Shown here piece by piece: positions 1 through 6,879 of a DNA stretch of 12,455 nucleotides. Position 1 is the stretch's first letter; each line of letters starts with the position of its first letter. The stretch covers positions 1 through 12,455 of the forward strand of contig CAJLTE010000088.1 in NCBI GenBank assembly GCA_905209435.1, in the 5' to 3' direction. Origin of the DNA: an uncultured Blautia sp. (lineage in GTDB: Bacteria; Bacillota_A; Clostridia; Lachnospirales; Lachnospiraceae). A program made the translations under genes and the position numbers. Under the pieces are notes generated by a model that had not been told where the DNA came from, searched no databases, and saw nothing but the letters and a program-made list of their open reading frames with translations.

Positions 1-56
1 AACCTATGATTTTATCATCAATCTGAGATGTTTACACAGAATAATTTACACTACCG

Positions 57-1403
57 TTATTTGTCTTCTACGTTATCTTCATGATTATATACATCCATAT
101 TTGATGTGACTACATCTTTATAGAGGGAATCCAGAGAATCATATCCATAATAACTCCAGTTATATCCCTTGCCTTCTACTTCCGTAGTTTCGCCTGGCGT
201 TCTGTAATCCACAAGATCCAGCTGTAAGCCCTCGTCACTTAGCATCACATTGCTGTAGCTGATGTACCAGTAAATATCATCAGTAGTATCTGTATCACCA
301 TCTTCTTCGTCAGAATACTGGCTTCTTATCTCTGCCTTATATACCAGATACAAAATATTTCCATCACTGTCATTTTTGTCTGTCAGCAGATAATCTCCAA
401 GATATGTAAGAGATTCCAGAGTAGATGTCTCATCCCAGTTTTGTCCCATATAAGAAGCGTAAACATCTTCTGCCTGCTTCTTTAAAGTTTTCATGGAATC
501 ATCGTCAATCTGATTCAGGCTCTTAAGTGGACATACAAGACCGGAAACTGTATATTCTTTCTCTGTCTCTTCCGGCACTTCACCATAATCCCGGGTCAGA
601 CTTGCAACTCCTTCCTCGCTCAGTGTTACGGTAACTTTATCTCCATTACTGAGGCCCTCTGAAGGCTCATACTGAAAATAAGAATCATCCAGTTCATTTC
701 CCTGATAAGTCATGGTAGCCGTGCCTTCCGGTTCCTGTCCTTCAAAATCCACAGATACATCGTCAAAAACATCAACTTTTTTCGCATCTTCAAGTCCGGA
801 AACCTTTATGGTACCATCTTTATATTTGAGCTTATAATTCAGAGCTCCCTGAAGATCATCACTGACATTCCATGTATATGCCACCTTATCTCCGTTGGAA
901 AAATAAGTTCCATCATTCTCGATACTTACACTTACGTTTCCTTCCAGAAAATTCATTGGAGAACGGTCATCCCATAAGAACCTTTCCAGCTTATTCAGGA
1001 GGTTTTTCTTTTTGTATGAAATTTTAGAGTCATACTTTTCCTCAAAAGAATCCCAGTCAACCTCTGCCGTGACTGATCCATATCCATTATAACCGCTGGT
1101 ATTAATGGTCAGATATTTATTCAGATCTATTGTCCTGCCGTGACTGCGAACAGCTCCGATCAGTACGATCAGAACAACAATTCCTGCTACTGCTCCGATC
1201 AGAACCTTTCTGGGAAGCTGCATGATTTTATTTATAATGTCCTTTACCTGTTTCGGTATCTTATCATTGGATAATATTTTTTCTACATTTATATCTGAAA
1301 AATTTATCTTTGTGTTCTTTTCAGGGGTGTCTAACGGACTTCCACATTTGCAGCAAAATTTTGCGCCATCAACATTTTCTGCACCACACTTTTTGCAATT
1401 CAT
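57..1403 (-). CDS. Zinc-ribbon, single-pass membrane protein with large extracytoplasmic region
   Basis: Function unknown. The 448-aa chain starts with a zinc ribbon (Cys3, Cys6, Cys17, Cys20; CKKCG...FCCKCG), then a polar linker, one strong hydrophobic helix at about residues 66-85, and a ~360-residue acidic, Tyr/Asp-rich C-terminal part that should lie outside the membrane. Two imperfect internal repeats are visible outside (about 92-205 and 210-290), each with a beta-type start and an SNGDKV motif, and ending near VSGL. The order ribbon, helix, extracellular repeats resembles TcaA/YvbJ-type Gram-positive envelope proteins, but I see no specific sequence match. The start is supported by AGGAGAG four bases upstream of ATG. 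It is last in a same-strand run, 72 nt after lemA, and is probably co-transcribed with it from promoter A. No terminator is visible in the 56 nt left at the window edge. Confidence 0.85.
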   Translation of the reverse strand: MNCKKCGAENVDGAKFCCKCGSPLDTPEKNTKINFSDINVEKILSNDKIPKQVKDIINKIMQLPRKVLIGAVAGIVVLIVLIGAVRSHGRTIDLNKYLTINTSGYNGYGSVTAEVDWDSFEEKYDSKISYKKKNLLNKLERFLWDDRSPMNFLEGNVSVSIENDGTYFSNGDKVAYTWNVSDDLQGALNYKLKYKDGTIKVSGLEDAKKVDVFDDVSVDFEGQEPEGTATMTYQGNELDDSYFQYEPSEGLSNGDKVTVTLSEEGVASLTRDYGEVPEETEKEYTVSGLVCPLKSLNQIDDDSMKTLKKQAEDVYASYMGQNWDETSTLESLTYLGDYLLTDKNDSDGNILYLVYKAEIRSQYSDEEDGDTDTTDDIYWYISYSNVMLSDEGLQLDLVDYRTPGETTEVEGKGYNWSYYGYDSLDSLYKDVVTSNMDVYNHEDNVEDK

Positions 1404-1418
1404 ATTTCTCTCCTGTGC

Positions 1419-1459
1419 CAGTCAGACATATAAACGCATCCATATTCGCTGTCTGACTG
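1419..1459. repeat. Perfect 10-bp inverted repeat between lemA and the 448-aa gene
   Basis: CAGTCAGACA (1419-1428) and TGTCTGACTG (1450-1459) are exact reverse complements separated by 21 nt. There is no T-run, so it is not a usual intrinsic terminator. It lies in the 72-nt gap between two co-oriented genes, just ahead of the ribosome binding site of the second. It could be an mRNA processing or stability hairpin, or a protein-binding dyad. Confidence 0.6.
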
Positions 1460-1475
1460 ATTGATTCGTTCAAAA

Positions 1476-1970
1476 TTATTTTGTAAGATCCAGGTTTCTT
1501 CTTTCAAGTGATTTATTCTTTTCGTAATTTTCCGCATCAATGAACGCTTCTTCTTTGAAACCAAACATAGATGCAACGATGGTTCCAGGGAAGTTATTGA
1601 TCGCTGTATTATATTCACGGATATTTCCGTTTACCAGCTGACGGGCTGCGGTGAGGTTCTTATCCAGCATTTCCGACTTTCTGGCAATCGCGGAATATTC
1701 TCCAATACTTTTCAGATCCGGATATTTCTGTCCGAGGAATAACAGTCTGTCAAGTTTGTCTTTTGCTGTCAGCTGTGCAATACCTTCGATTTCTTTCTGA
1801 TAACCGTTTCTGGCAATATCGATCAGTTTATCCAGAGTTCTGTCCAATGCTTCACTCTGTACTCCAATATCAGATACTCCGTTTTTGATCATCTGCTGAA
1901 GCTCATTAAATTTGTTTCTTGTCATGATAACGTATACTGCGATCGCAGCGACAATAATTAAAAAATACAT
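1476..1970 (-). CDS. lemA: LemA family membrane protein
   Basis: A LemA-family protein: one N-terminal membrane helix (about residues 2-17) followed by a long alpha-helical domain. The family signature is visible towards the C-terminus: an ARQLVNGNIREYNTAINNFP stretch followed by a GF and an acidic ending. LemA proteins are widespread membrane-anchored helical-bundle proteins of poorly defined role, often linked to envelope homeostasis. At ~164 aa it is slightly shorter than the usual ~185. Two adjacent ATGs are possible (1973 and 1970); I chose 1970 because GGGAGG then sits 7 nt upstream rather than 4. It follows the DUF3137-like gene and precedes the zinc-ribbon 448-aa gene. LemA next to DUF3137 is a pairing I recall from other bacteria. 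Confidence 0.88.
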   Translation of the reverse strand: MYFLIIVAAIAVYVIMTRNKFNELQQMIKNGVSDIGVQSEALDRTLDKLIDIARNGYQKEIEGIAQLTAKDKLDRLLFLGQKYPDLKSIGEYSAIARKSEMLDKNLTAARQLVNGNIREYNTAINNFPGTIVASMFGFKEEAFIDAENYEKNKSLERRNLDLTK

Positions 1971-2091
1971 CATAGATCCTCCCTTTTCTTTTATTTATAA
2001 AGCAGATATTATTCTTATTCCGCTTTGTATTCATGTATTTACTTCCTGTATCAGGCAGATAAAATCATATGCATTCACTGCATGGCCAAAT

Positions 2092-2106
2092 AACTGCTCC
2101 GCAGTT
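2092..2106 (-). other. Small hairpin at the stop codon of the DUF3137-like gene
   Basis: AACTGC and GCAGTT form a 6-bp stem with a 3-nt loop; three further pairs are possible across a single-base bulge. It overlaps the TAA stop of the upstream gene. It lacks a proper T-run, so I regard it as at most a weak attenuator or 3'-end stabiliser between that gene and lemA. Confidence 0.3.
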
Positions 2107-3014
2107 TATTCAGTTAAGCTTTGATAACAGGAGCGTACCAGTTCTTCCTGATGCTGTATCTGGCTGCAGGAATACTCAACTGCTCCAAATGCATTTACGA
2201 TCGCATTTTCTGCATATACTGCAATATTTGCATCCGCACGCCCAAAAGCCTGCATCATCGTTATATGAAGTTTTCCCTGCCAGATATGGATTTCTCTCAC
2301 TATATTATTTCCTGCTGCCTGCACGATAGCAAGCTGACAGGATGTCGATAAAAATTTCATGCATTCATGTTCTTTTTCCGGTAATGTAAGAACACCCATT
2401 TTTTTATTAAACTCTGTTGATGCAATATTCTTTTTCATATCAATGTACACATTATTTCCATTTGGATATTTCTGTGCTTTTTCTGCTTTATATCGCTCAC
2501 CGGCAACTGTATCACTTAAGCAATAAATATCAATTGGGCCACATTCCACTCCCAGGTCTGCTTCAAAACATCCGTTTTTTATCATCAGACCATCAAATAA
2601 AATTTCACCATATTCATTGCCCCATACAATTTCATATTTCTGATATTGTTCCTGACAGAAACTGTTCAGTCTTTCCTGACATTCTTTTGCAATTTCATCC
2701 AGCTTTTCTTTATAAGTATCAATGAAATATTTTCCCAGTTTCTGCAGAATATAATGAATCAATGCATATACGATAAGTGCCTTTATGATCCAATACTTTC
2801 CACCGATCAGTAACAGACAGGCCAGCAGGATAGCCACATGTATGACCTTTTCAATTGGTCCGCTTAAGTCACTGTCATCCGGATCGTCTATGCCACCTAT
2901 GATGAATACGTTTTTTCCAAAATACCGTATTCTTTCAAATGTTTTAAATAATGCCAGGTTTTTTGTATGTTCATCCTGTTTTCTCAGGACAAAATCTTTT
3001 AATTCACCGTTCAT
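2106..3014 (-). CDS. Two-helix membrane protein, DUF3137-like
   Basis: A 302-aa protein with a ~55-residue polar N-terminus, two closely spaced hydrophobic segments (about 58-73 and 75-92) and a ~200-residue soluble domain, probably cytoplasmic, rich in beta-type segments (EIVWGNEYGEILFDG, then CGPIDIYCLSDTV). Length, the paired helices and position next to lemA fit the DUF3137 family (PF11335), but this is from layout and memory, not a profile match. The reading frame is open 33 codons further upstream; I start at 3014 because AAAGGA lies 9 nt before this ATG and the upstream residues (Trp/Pro/Arg-rich) look non-coding. A TATAAT at 3045-3050 could be a weak separate -10, without a convincing -35. 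Otherwise it is probably transcribed from promoter A. Confidence 0.75.
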   Translation of the reverse strand: MNGELKDFVLRKQDEHTKNLALFKTFERIRYFGKNVFIIGGIDDPDDSDLSGPIEKVIHVAILLACLLLIGGKYWIIKALIVYALIHYILQKLGKYFIDTYKEKLDEIAKECQERLNSFCQEQYQKYEIVWGNEYGEILFDGLMIKNGCFEADLGVECGPIDIYCLSDTVAGERYKAEKAQKYPNGNNVYIDMKKNIASTEFNKKMGVLTLPEKEHECMKFLSTSCQLAIVQAAGNNIVREIHIWQGKLHITMMQAFGRADANIAVYAENAIVNAFGAVEYSCSQIQHQEELVRSCYQSLTE

Positions 3015-3143
3015 ATGTATGTGTCCTTTATTCTGTCTACGGAAATTATATCTGACATATGCCGGGGGTTTGCAGGCAGGAGAATTCGCCCACCTCCAGT
3101 TAACCACCGACATTACACCAGATTTTATATTATTTCATATTAA

Positions 3144-3623
3144 TTACATATAACTCAATGCAGCGCCTATCGTACTTCCCAGGAAAATAATGGAAAGAAC
3201 AATGATCACAATCGTAAAGCAGAAATAAGAACGGGCAAAATTCTTCAGGTTCTTATTCTTTGTTCCGCCAAACGAAAATACCAGAAGAAGGATAAATCCT
3301 ACCAGCGGGATAGAAAACAGAAGTTCATATCCAAAATATCCCCACATGGAAATTGGCTGATATTCTTCCGGGATAGAAGCGGTGTTCGGTAACTGTGATC
3401 TGTTGAAATTACTGTTCTGATTGTAATTGCCTCCCTGGAATCCTCCGTTATTTCCTGCATAACCTCCGGTGCTTCCATTAAAGCCTGCTGTGTTTCCGCC
3501 GTAAGAATTATTTCCTCCGGCGCCATTGCTTCCGGCTGTACCGGAGCCTCCAAGTTTCGCTCCACATCCCTGGCAGAATGTAGAACTGTCCGGGTTCTGA
3601 GTTCCACAATGTTTACATACCAT
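3144..3623 (-). CDS. Zinc-ribbon membrane protein with Gly/Asn-rich linker and two C-terminal helices
   Basis: A 159-aa protein of unknown function. It has an N-terminal zinc ribbon (Cys3, Cys6, Cys17, Cys20), a low-complexity Gly/Asn/Ser linker at about 25-78, and two membrane helices at about 95-118 and 131-157 joined by a short basic loop (TKNKNLKNFAR). The ribbon should therefore face the cytoplasm on a flexible tether. It is the first gene downstream of promoter A, with a ~105-nt leader that carries a conserved hairpin. The start is supported by AAAGGAGAG upstream. This arrangement (ribbon, Gly-rich linker, short membrane domain) is frequent in Lachnospiraceae proteins of unknown role. 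The gene appears to head a run with the DUF3137-like gene, lemA and the 448-aa gene; gaps are 129, 135 and 72 nt. Confidence 0.85.
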   Translation of the reverse strand: MVCKHCGTQNPDSSTFCQGCGAKLGGSGTAGSNGAGGNNSYGGNTAGFNGSTGGYAGNNGGFQGGNYNQNSNFNRSQLPNTASIPEEYQPISMWGYFGYELLFSIPLVGFILLLVFSFGGTKNKNLKNFARSYFCFTIVIIVLSIIFLGSTIGAALSYM

Positions 3624-3654
3624 AGTTTCTCTCTCCTTTTCTCTTTTTTAATGT

Positions 3655-3674
3655 ATATGATTTTTTTATCATAT
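3655..3674 (-). promoter_or_regulatory. Leader hairpin shared with the promoter D transcript
   Basis: ATATGAT, six bases of loop and ATCATAT form a perfect 7-bp hairpin 32 nt upstream of the ATG of the 159-aa gene. The same stem with the same loop length occurs at 12033-12052, 27 nt before the secreted-protein gene. Both are followed by an A-rich stretch and an AAGGAGAGA ribosome binding site. The sharing suggests a common post-transcriptional feature of these two leaders. Confidence 0.55.
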
Positions 3675-3736
3675 CCTCTTCTGGCAGCTTTCCCTGTATA
3701 CTGCAATTCCCGCCTGTTTTTCCCCTTTCTGATTAT

Positions 3737-3764
3737 TAGACGATTCAGGGAAGGGGAAGGTTTT
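3737..3764 (-). promoter_or_regulatory. ECF-type promoter A
   Basis: Minus strand: AAAACC (3764-3759), 16-nt spacer, CGTCTA (3742-3737). AAC-containing -35 and CGTC -10 elements with this spacing are the established form of ECF sigma promoters. The same two elements with identical spacing occur at 6719, 9387 and 12123. Eight nt after CGTC comes AGAAAGGGG (3730-3722), also shared. It reads towards the 159-aa zinc-ribbon gene. No hairpin terminator separates it from the upstream sigma-1 gene, whose stop is 25 nt away, so read-through is possible. Confidence 0.8.
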
Positions 3765-3789
3765 AGGGGGATGAAAAAAATTTTTGTTT

Positions 3790-6267
3790 TTATGAATAAA
3801 AAGTTATTGTTTCAACTTTTCCGTCTGTTACTTTAAGAACTACTCCAAGGTAACCTACAGATACACACGTTTGTATGGCAGATTCTTTTGTCCATGGGAA
3901 ATAATCATCCTGCTCATTTCCATAATACTTTGTATCCGCTGTTAATTGAAACGTTTTCTGCCCGTACTCAACAAAATTCTCCTGCGTAAAATCTATTGGG
4001 ATTTCATTTGACTTCACAAATGACGCATAAAATGTAAGCGTATCATTGTCCGCATTATATTCTACCTGTGTTGTTCCTGGTACATAATAACCACTATTGC
4101 CATCTGGGCCTCCTGTTTCACGACTCAGATTTGTTGAATAATATTCCGTAACCCCAGTCTCTTCCTGCGGTATTTCAATCGTTGGTATTGGAGTAAATGT
4201 CGGTGAGACAACTGCAGGCTGTGTGGCGAAACAGTTCTGTAATATTACATTGTCTCGCTGGCTGTATGTCTGTGCGTCCAGATCTGCCCCTCTGTTAAAA
4301 TCCAATAAATAGGGGCCTGTTAATTCCTGACCGCCATTCATCCCGTAAACTTCAAGCTGATTCTCAATCTGCTGCATATCCGAATCCTTATTACCTGTAT
4401 AAAAATCCTGTCCATTGATCTGGCAGGTTCCATAGGTAGCTCCGAAACACCATCTGAGATTACACTCCTGCGTCATGTCTGTTTCCGACATTTTTATAAA
4501 AGTGTCCAGATAATCACTTGCCCCATGACTCGGTGACCATCGTCCGGATCTGTATAGATAATAAGAACCTTCTTTTTTTCGCAGTTCAAGCTTCTCTTCA
4601 ATACTGTCTCCATATGTATTCAGATCTGTATCCGGGATCTCCAGTTCCTTCCTCAAGGTTACTTTTTGATCATCAATCCCATAAAGTTCCATATATAACG
4701 GTCGTTTTACATCTGTATAATTACTGCTGTTCTCATCTTTTTCCTTCGCCCTGGTCCGGATCAGAAGCAGTTCTTTATTTCCATTTCCTCCGAAATCTTC
4801 CATCGCAGCGCTTAACAGCAGATCATTTGCATAACCTGTATTGAAATCATAATCCGCCACATAACCATCCTGGAGCACCTGAAGGTTTTCTTCCTTCACA
4901 TATCCGTCATAAAATGTCCGGTAGAGTTCTTCCTCTGAAAGCTTTTTCGCCTTTTTTTCAGAGGACTTCTCTTCCTTCTTACCGGTGGCTTTCACTGTCC
5001 TGGGTACTGCCTGGGTTGCTTTCGGAGTTTCTTCAGGTTCTGCCTGTTCTTCTTTCTGCGTCTCTGCTGTTTCTTTTTCCTGCGGTTCCTGTTGATGAAC
5101 AAATGGCAGTTTATCTATATTTCTTACAACTCCATAGGTGATGCCGCCTGCCCCCAGAGAACCTGCCAGGATCACTGCCGCAATTTTCAGCCCTGCATGT
5201 TTCGCAGCAGTTCCTGTTATGGTTCCTGCCGCCTTTGATGAGGTCGAGGCCGCTGTATGTGCCGCATTGGATGCCCATCCGTTTGTATTTGACCCTGCAG
5301 CACCCGGACCAGGACTTCCTATCCCCGGTGGTCTCCCTGTTGATCCATCATATCCCGTTGGACCTGTTGAACTACGTCCGGTCTGTCCTGAACTTTCAGC
5401 ACCTCCTGATAACCTGTTATTTGGATTTCTGCTATTATTTCCCCAACTATTTCCTGCAACCCCTGCCTGGAATGCAGTACGCCCGGATGCCTCCCGGAAA
5501 TAAGATTGCATAATATCCGGCAGAGCTTTCTGCACCATTGGTTCTGCAGATACTTTGTCGGCTTTTCCAAGCAGATACAGGAAGAATACAAACGGTGCAA
5601 CACTGTAAAGCTTCGTTCCACGTTTTTCCAGATCCATGACCTGCTCTTTTATTTTTTTTCGTCCATAGGACAGCCGGCTTTTTACAGTATTTTCACTGAC
5701 TCCGAGAGTTTGCGCAATATCTTTTACAGACATCTCTTCGTAGTAAAACATACCGATAACCACTCGCTGATCTTCTGGCAGATGGTCCAGAATCTCCATT
5801 ACAAGACGCTTCGCTTCCTGCTGATCCATAGCCATCTCAGGATTCAGCTCTGACCTGACATCCTCTATGGACTCCTCAAAAGGGATATCTTCTAGCTCTT
5901 CTCCACCGTATATATCTGTAAAAAACACCGGTTTTGATTTCTTCAGCCAATCTTTTGCAAGATTGTTGGCAATCATTTTCAGCCAGGGAATCAGTTTATC
6001 CGGATTCTGAAGCTGATTCAACCTGGTAAATGCCTTTACATATGTATCCTGCAGGATATCATAAACTGTATCTTCATCTTTGATTAAAACCCGTATCGTT
6101 TTATAAACTGCCGGACTGCTGATCTTATATATTTCTGTAAGCGCTTCCTGGTCATTCTCCCTCGCCTTCTGAACCAGGTAAGACATATTTCTTATGGTAG
6201 GACTTCCACATCTTCTGCAAAAATTTGCATCATCGGGAAGTTCCTGCCCACATTTCACGCACCTCAT
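3790..6267 (-). CDS. Sigma-1: zinc ribbon + ECF sigma factor + membrane helix + extracytoplasmic domain
   Basis: An 825-aa fusion that should direct RNA polymerase to ECF promoters while tethered to the membrane. Residues 3-20 form a zinc ribbon (Cys3/6/17/20). About 36-110 is sigma region 2 (DEDTVYDILQDTYVKAF, then WLKMIANNLAKDWLKK). About 150-208 is region 4 with the helix-turn-helix SVKDIAQTLGVSENTVKSRL. A short hydrophobic VAPFVFFLYLL follows at 224-233, then a Gly/Ser/Pro linker, one membrane helix at about 359-381, a charged stalk and an outer domain from about 443. The outer part carries DFGGNGNKELLL (491-502), a VCBS/EF-like loop, and a Tyr-rich C-terminal domain. Normal ECF factors are ~170-200 aa with a separate anti-sigma. 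The start at 6267 has GGGAGGAG 4 nt upstream; an in-frame extension to 6351 lacks this and is rejected. Probably transcribed from promoter B. Confidence 0.9.
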   Translation of the reverse strand: MRCVKCGQELPDDANFCRRCGSPTIRNMSYLVQKARENDQEALTEIYKISSPAVYKTIRVLIKDEDTVYDILQDTYVKAFTRLNQLQNPDKLIPWLKMIANNLAKDWLKKSKPVFFTDIYGGEELEDIPFEESIEDVRSELNPEMAMDQQEAKRLVMEILDHLPEDQRVVIGMFYYEEMSVKDIAQTLGVSENTVKSRLSYGRKKIKEQVMDLEKRGTKLYSVAPFVFFLYLLGKADKVSAEPMVQKALPDIMQSYFREASGRTAFQAGVAGNSWGNNSRNPNNRLSGGAESSGQTGRSSTGPTGYDGSTGRPPGIGSPGPGAAGSNTNGWASNAAHTAASTSSKAAGTITGTAAKHAGLKIAAVILAGSLGAGGITYGVVRNIDKLPFVHQQEPQEKETAETQKEEQAEPEETPKATQAVPRTVKATGKKEEKSSEKKAKKLSEEELYRTFYDGYVKEENLQVLQDGYVADYDFNTGYANDLLLSAAMEDFGGNGNKELLLIRTRAKEKDENSSNYTDVKRPLYMELYGIDDQKVTLRKELEIPDTDLNTYGDSIEEKLELRKKEGSYYLYRSGRWSPSHGASDYLDTFIKMSETDMTQECNLRWCFGATYGTCQINGQDFYTGNKDSDMQQIENQLEVYGMNGGQELTGPYLLDFNRGADLDAQTYSQRDNVILQNCFATQPAVVSPTFTPIPTIEIPQEETGVTEYYSTNLSRETGGPDGNSGYYVPGTTQVEYNADNDTLTFYASFVKSNEIPIDFTQENFVEYGQKTFQLTADTKYYGNEQDDYFPWTKESAIQTCVSVGYLGVVLKVTDGKVETITFYS

Positions 6268-6296
6268 GTTTCTCCTCCCGTTGTTCTTCCGTTCAT
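6264..6296 (-). pseudogene. 10-codon ORF overlapping the sigma-1 start; remnant of the 59-aa ORF
   Basis: ATG at 6296 opens a 10-codon frame (MNGRTTGGET) whose TGA overlaps the sigma-1 ATG as ATGA, exactly as the 59-aa ORF overlaps sigma-2. The last ~30 nt are clearly alike at DNA level in both places (shared ACAACGGGRG and the purine-rich run into ATGAGRTGC). There is no ribosome binding site for this ORF. I read it as the leftover 3' end of a duplicated small gene, kept because it contains the ribosome binding site of the sigma gene. Confidence 0.5.
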
Positions 6297-6333
6297 TTTT
6301 ATATAAAAAACTCTGTTCAACAAATCCCAGCCT

Positions 6334-6385
6334 CTGCTTGTTGCTTCTCACAACCCCGCAGGGGACTTACTTGATTTGGTTAAAT
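6334..6385 (-). repeat. Interspersed structured repeat, copy 1
   Basis: Minus strand: ATTTAACCAAATCAAGTAAG, then TCCCCTGC, then a GTTGT-GAGAA-GCAAC hairpin and AAGCAG. It shares a ~23-nt core with copies at 6829, 9470 and 10769. CCCC-TGC-GGGG can also pair. Upstream, GACTTGCTT can pair with AAGTAAGTC, giving an alternative fold. It lies between the 47-aa ORF and sigma-1, so it is probably in the sigma-1 mRNA leader. A CAACAA/TTGTTG pairing followed by T6 at 6305-6310 could make a weak attenuator. Confidence 0.65.
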
Positions 6386-6495
6386 GAAGCAAGTCTTATA
6401 TGATATTATAAATATCTTACGAATTTACTTTTTTCATAATTGGGGTTTCTACAATTATGTCGTTTATATTGTCGAATATGCCTCATTTTTCTGTT

Positions 6496-6639
6496 TTATT
6501 GTCGTTTTTTCTTCTTTTCACGTACAATTTTAATATTGTTTTCGCTCAATTTCAATTGTTTTTTTCTTCTCCTCAAAATGACCATCACAATCACTGCTAA
6601 CCCGCCAAGTACTGTTGTTCTTTTCCATTTCTTATTCAT
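6496..6639 (-). CDS. 47-aa single-helix basic membrane protein
   Basis: A small ORF downstream of promoter B: a short basic N-terminus (MNKKWKR), one hydrophobic helix at about residues 8-22 (TVLGGLAVIVMVIL), and a strongly basic tail rich in Arg/Lys. The positive-inside rule is ambiguous because both ends are basic; the longer tail is probably cytoplasmic. A strong AAAGGAG sits 7 nt before ATG, and the leader from promoter B is ~73 nt. It precedes sigma-1 by 228 nt on the same strand. It is not related in sequence to the 59-aa ORF before sigma-2. A role as partner or regulator of sigma-1 is a guess from position only. Confidence 0.65.
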   Translation of the reverse strand: MNKKWKRTTVLGGLAVIVMVILRRRKKQLKLSENNIKIVREKKKKRQ

Positions 6640-6718
6640 AAAAATGCTCCTTTTTTCTGTTATAGTTATGGTTTTTAAGTATCTTCCCGGATTTTATCTT
6701 TTTACCTCCTTCACTTTA

Positions 6719-6746
6719 TAGACGATCCGCATGATGTGCTGGTTTT
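6719..6746 (-). promoter_or_regulatory. ECF-type promoter B
   Basis: Minus strand: AAAACC (6746-6741), 16-nt spacer, CGTCTA (6724-6719). The motif 8 nt downstream is the variant GAAGGAGG (6712-6705) rather than AGAAAGGGG. It lies 20 nt downstream of the sigma-2 terminator T-run and reads into the 47-aa ORF and probably sigma-1. AGCACAT in its spacer matches the terminator stem as an inverted 7-mer (6734-6740 against 6772-6778). Confidence 0.8.
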
Positions 6747-6766
6747 AAGAAAAAAGAAATTTTTTG

Positions 6767-6807
6767 AAAAAAGCACATATCAGGGGAGAATCTTCCCTGT
6801 ATGTGCC
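6767..6807 (-). terminator. Intrinsic terminator of the sigma-2 operon
   Basis: Minus strand: GCACATA + CAGGG, a loop, then CCCTG + TATGTGC (one bulged A), followed by TTTTTT at 6772-6767. This is a classic strong hairpin with a T-run, 62 nt after the sigma-2 stop, and it separates the sigma-2 operon from promoter B. Confidence 0.85.
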
Positions 6808-6828
6808 TTTTGATTTTGAATTTAACTG

Positions 6829-6879
6829 CTGCCTGTTGCTTTTTGCATCCCCTCAGGGGCTTACTTGATTTAGTTAAAA
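6829..6879 (-). repeat. Interspersed structured repeat, copy 3
   Basis: Minus strand: TTTTAACTAAATCAAGTAAG, CCCCTGAGGGG (a CCCC/GGGG hairpin), then TGC-AAAAA-GCA and AGGCAG. It overlaps the last codons of sigma-2: the TAA stop at 6872-6870 lies within the repeat's AACTAA. It is in the 3'-untranslated part of the sigma-2 mRNA, ahead of the terminator. Confidence 0.65.

Noticed and set aside
1906..2034. 42-codon minus-strand ORF overlapping the start of lemA.
   Set aside because: Weak ribosome site, very basic composition and out-of-frame overlap with lemA; nothing supports translation.
3015..3113. In-frame upstream extension of the DUF3137-like gene.
   Set aside because: The added residues look non-coding and lack a ribosome binding site; AAAGGA precedes the ATG at 3014.
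3299..3706. Minus-strand frame starting in the promoter A leader and overlapping the 159-aa gene.
   Set aside because: It starts at a non-ATG codon, runs through the hairpin and ribosome binding site, and is a shifted reading of the Gly/Asn-rich gene.
6265..6351. In-frame upstream extension of sigma-1 to 6351.
   Set aside because: The internal ATG at 6267 has a near-perfect ribosome binding site, begins the MRCxKCG ribbon exactly as in sigma-2, and the extension overlaps a repeat-adjacent non-coding leader.
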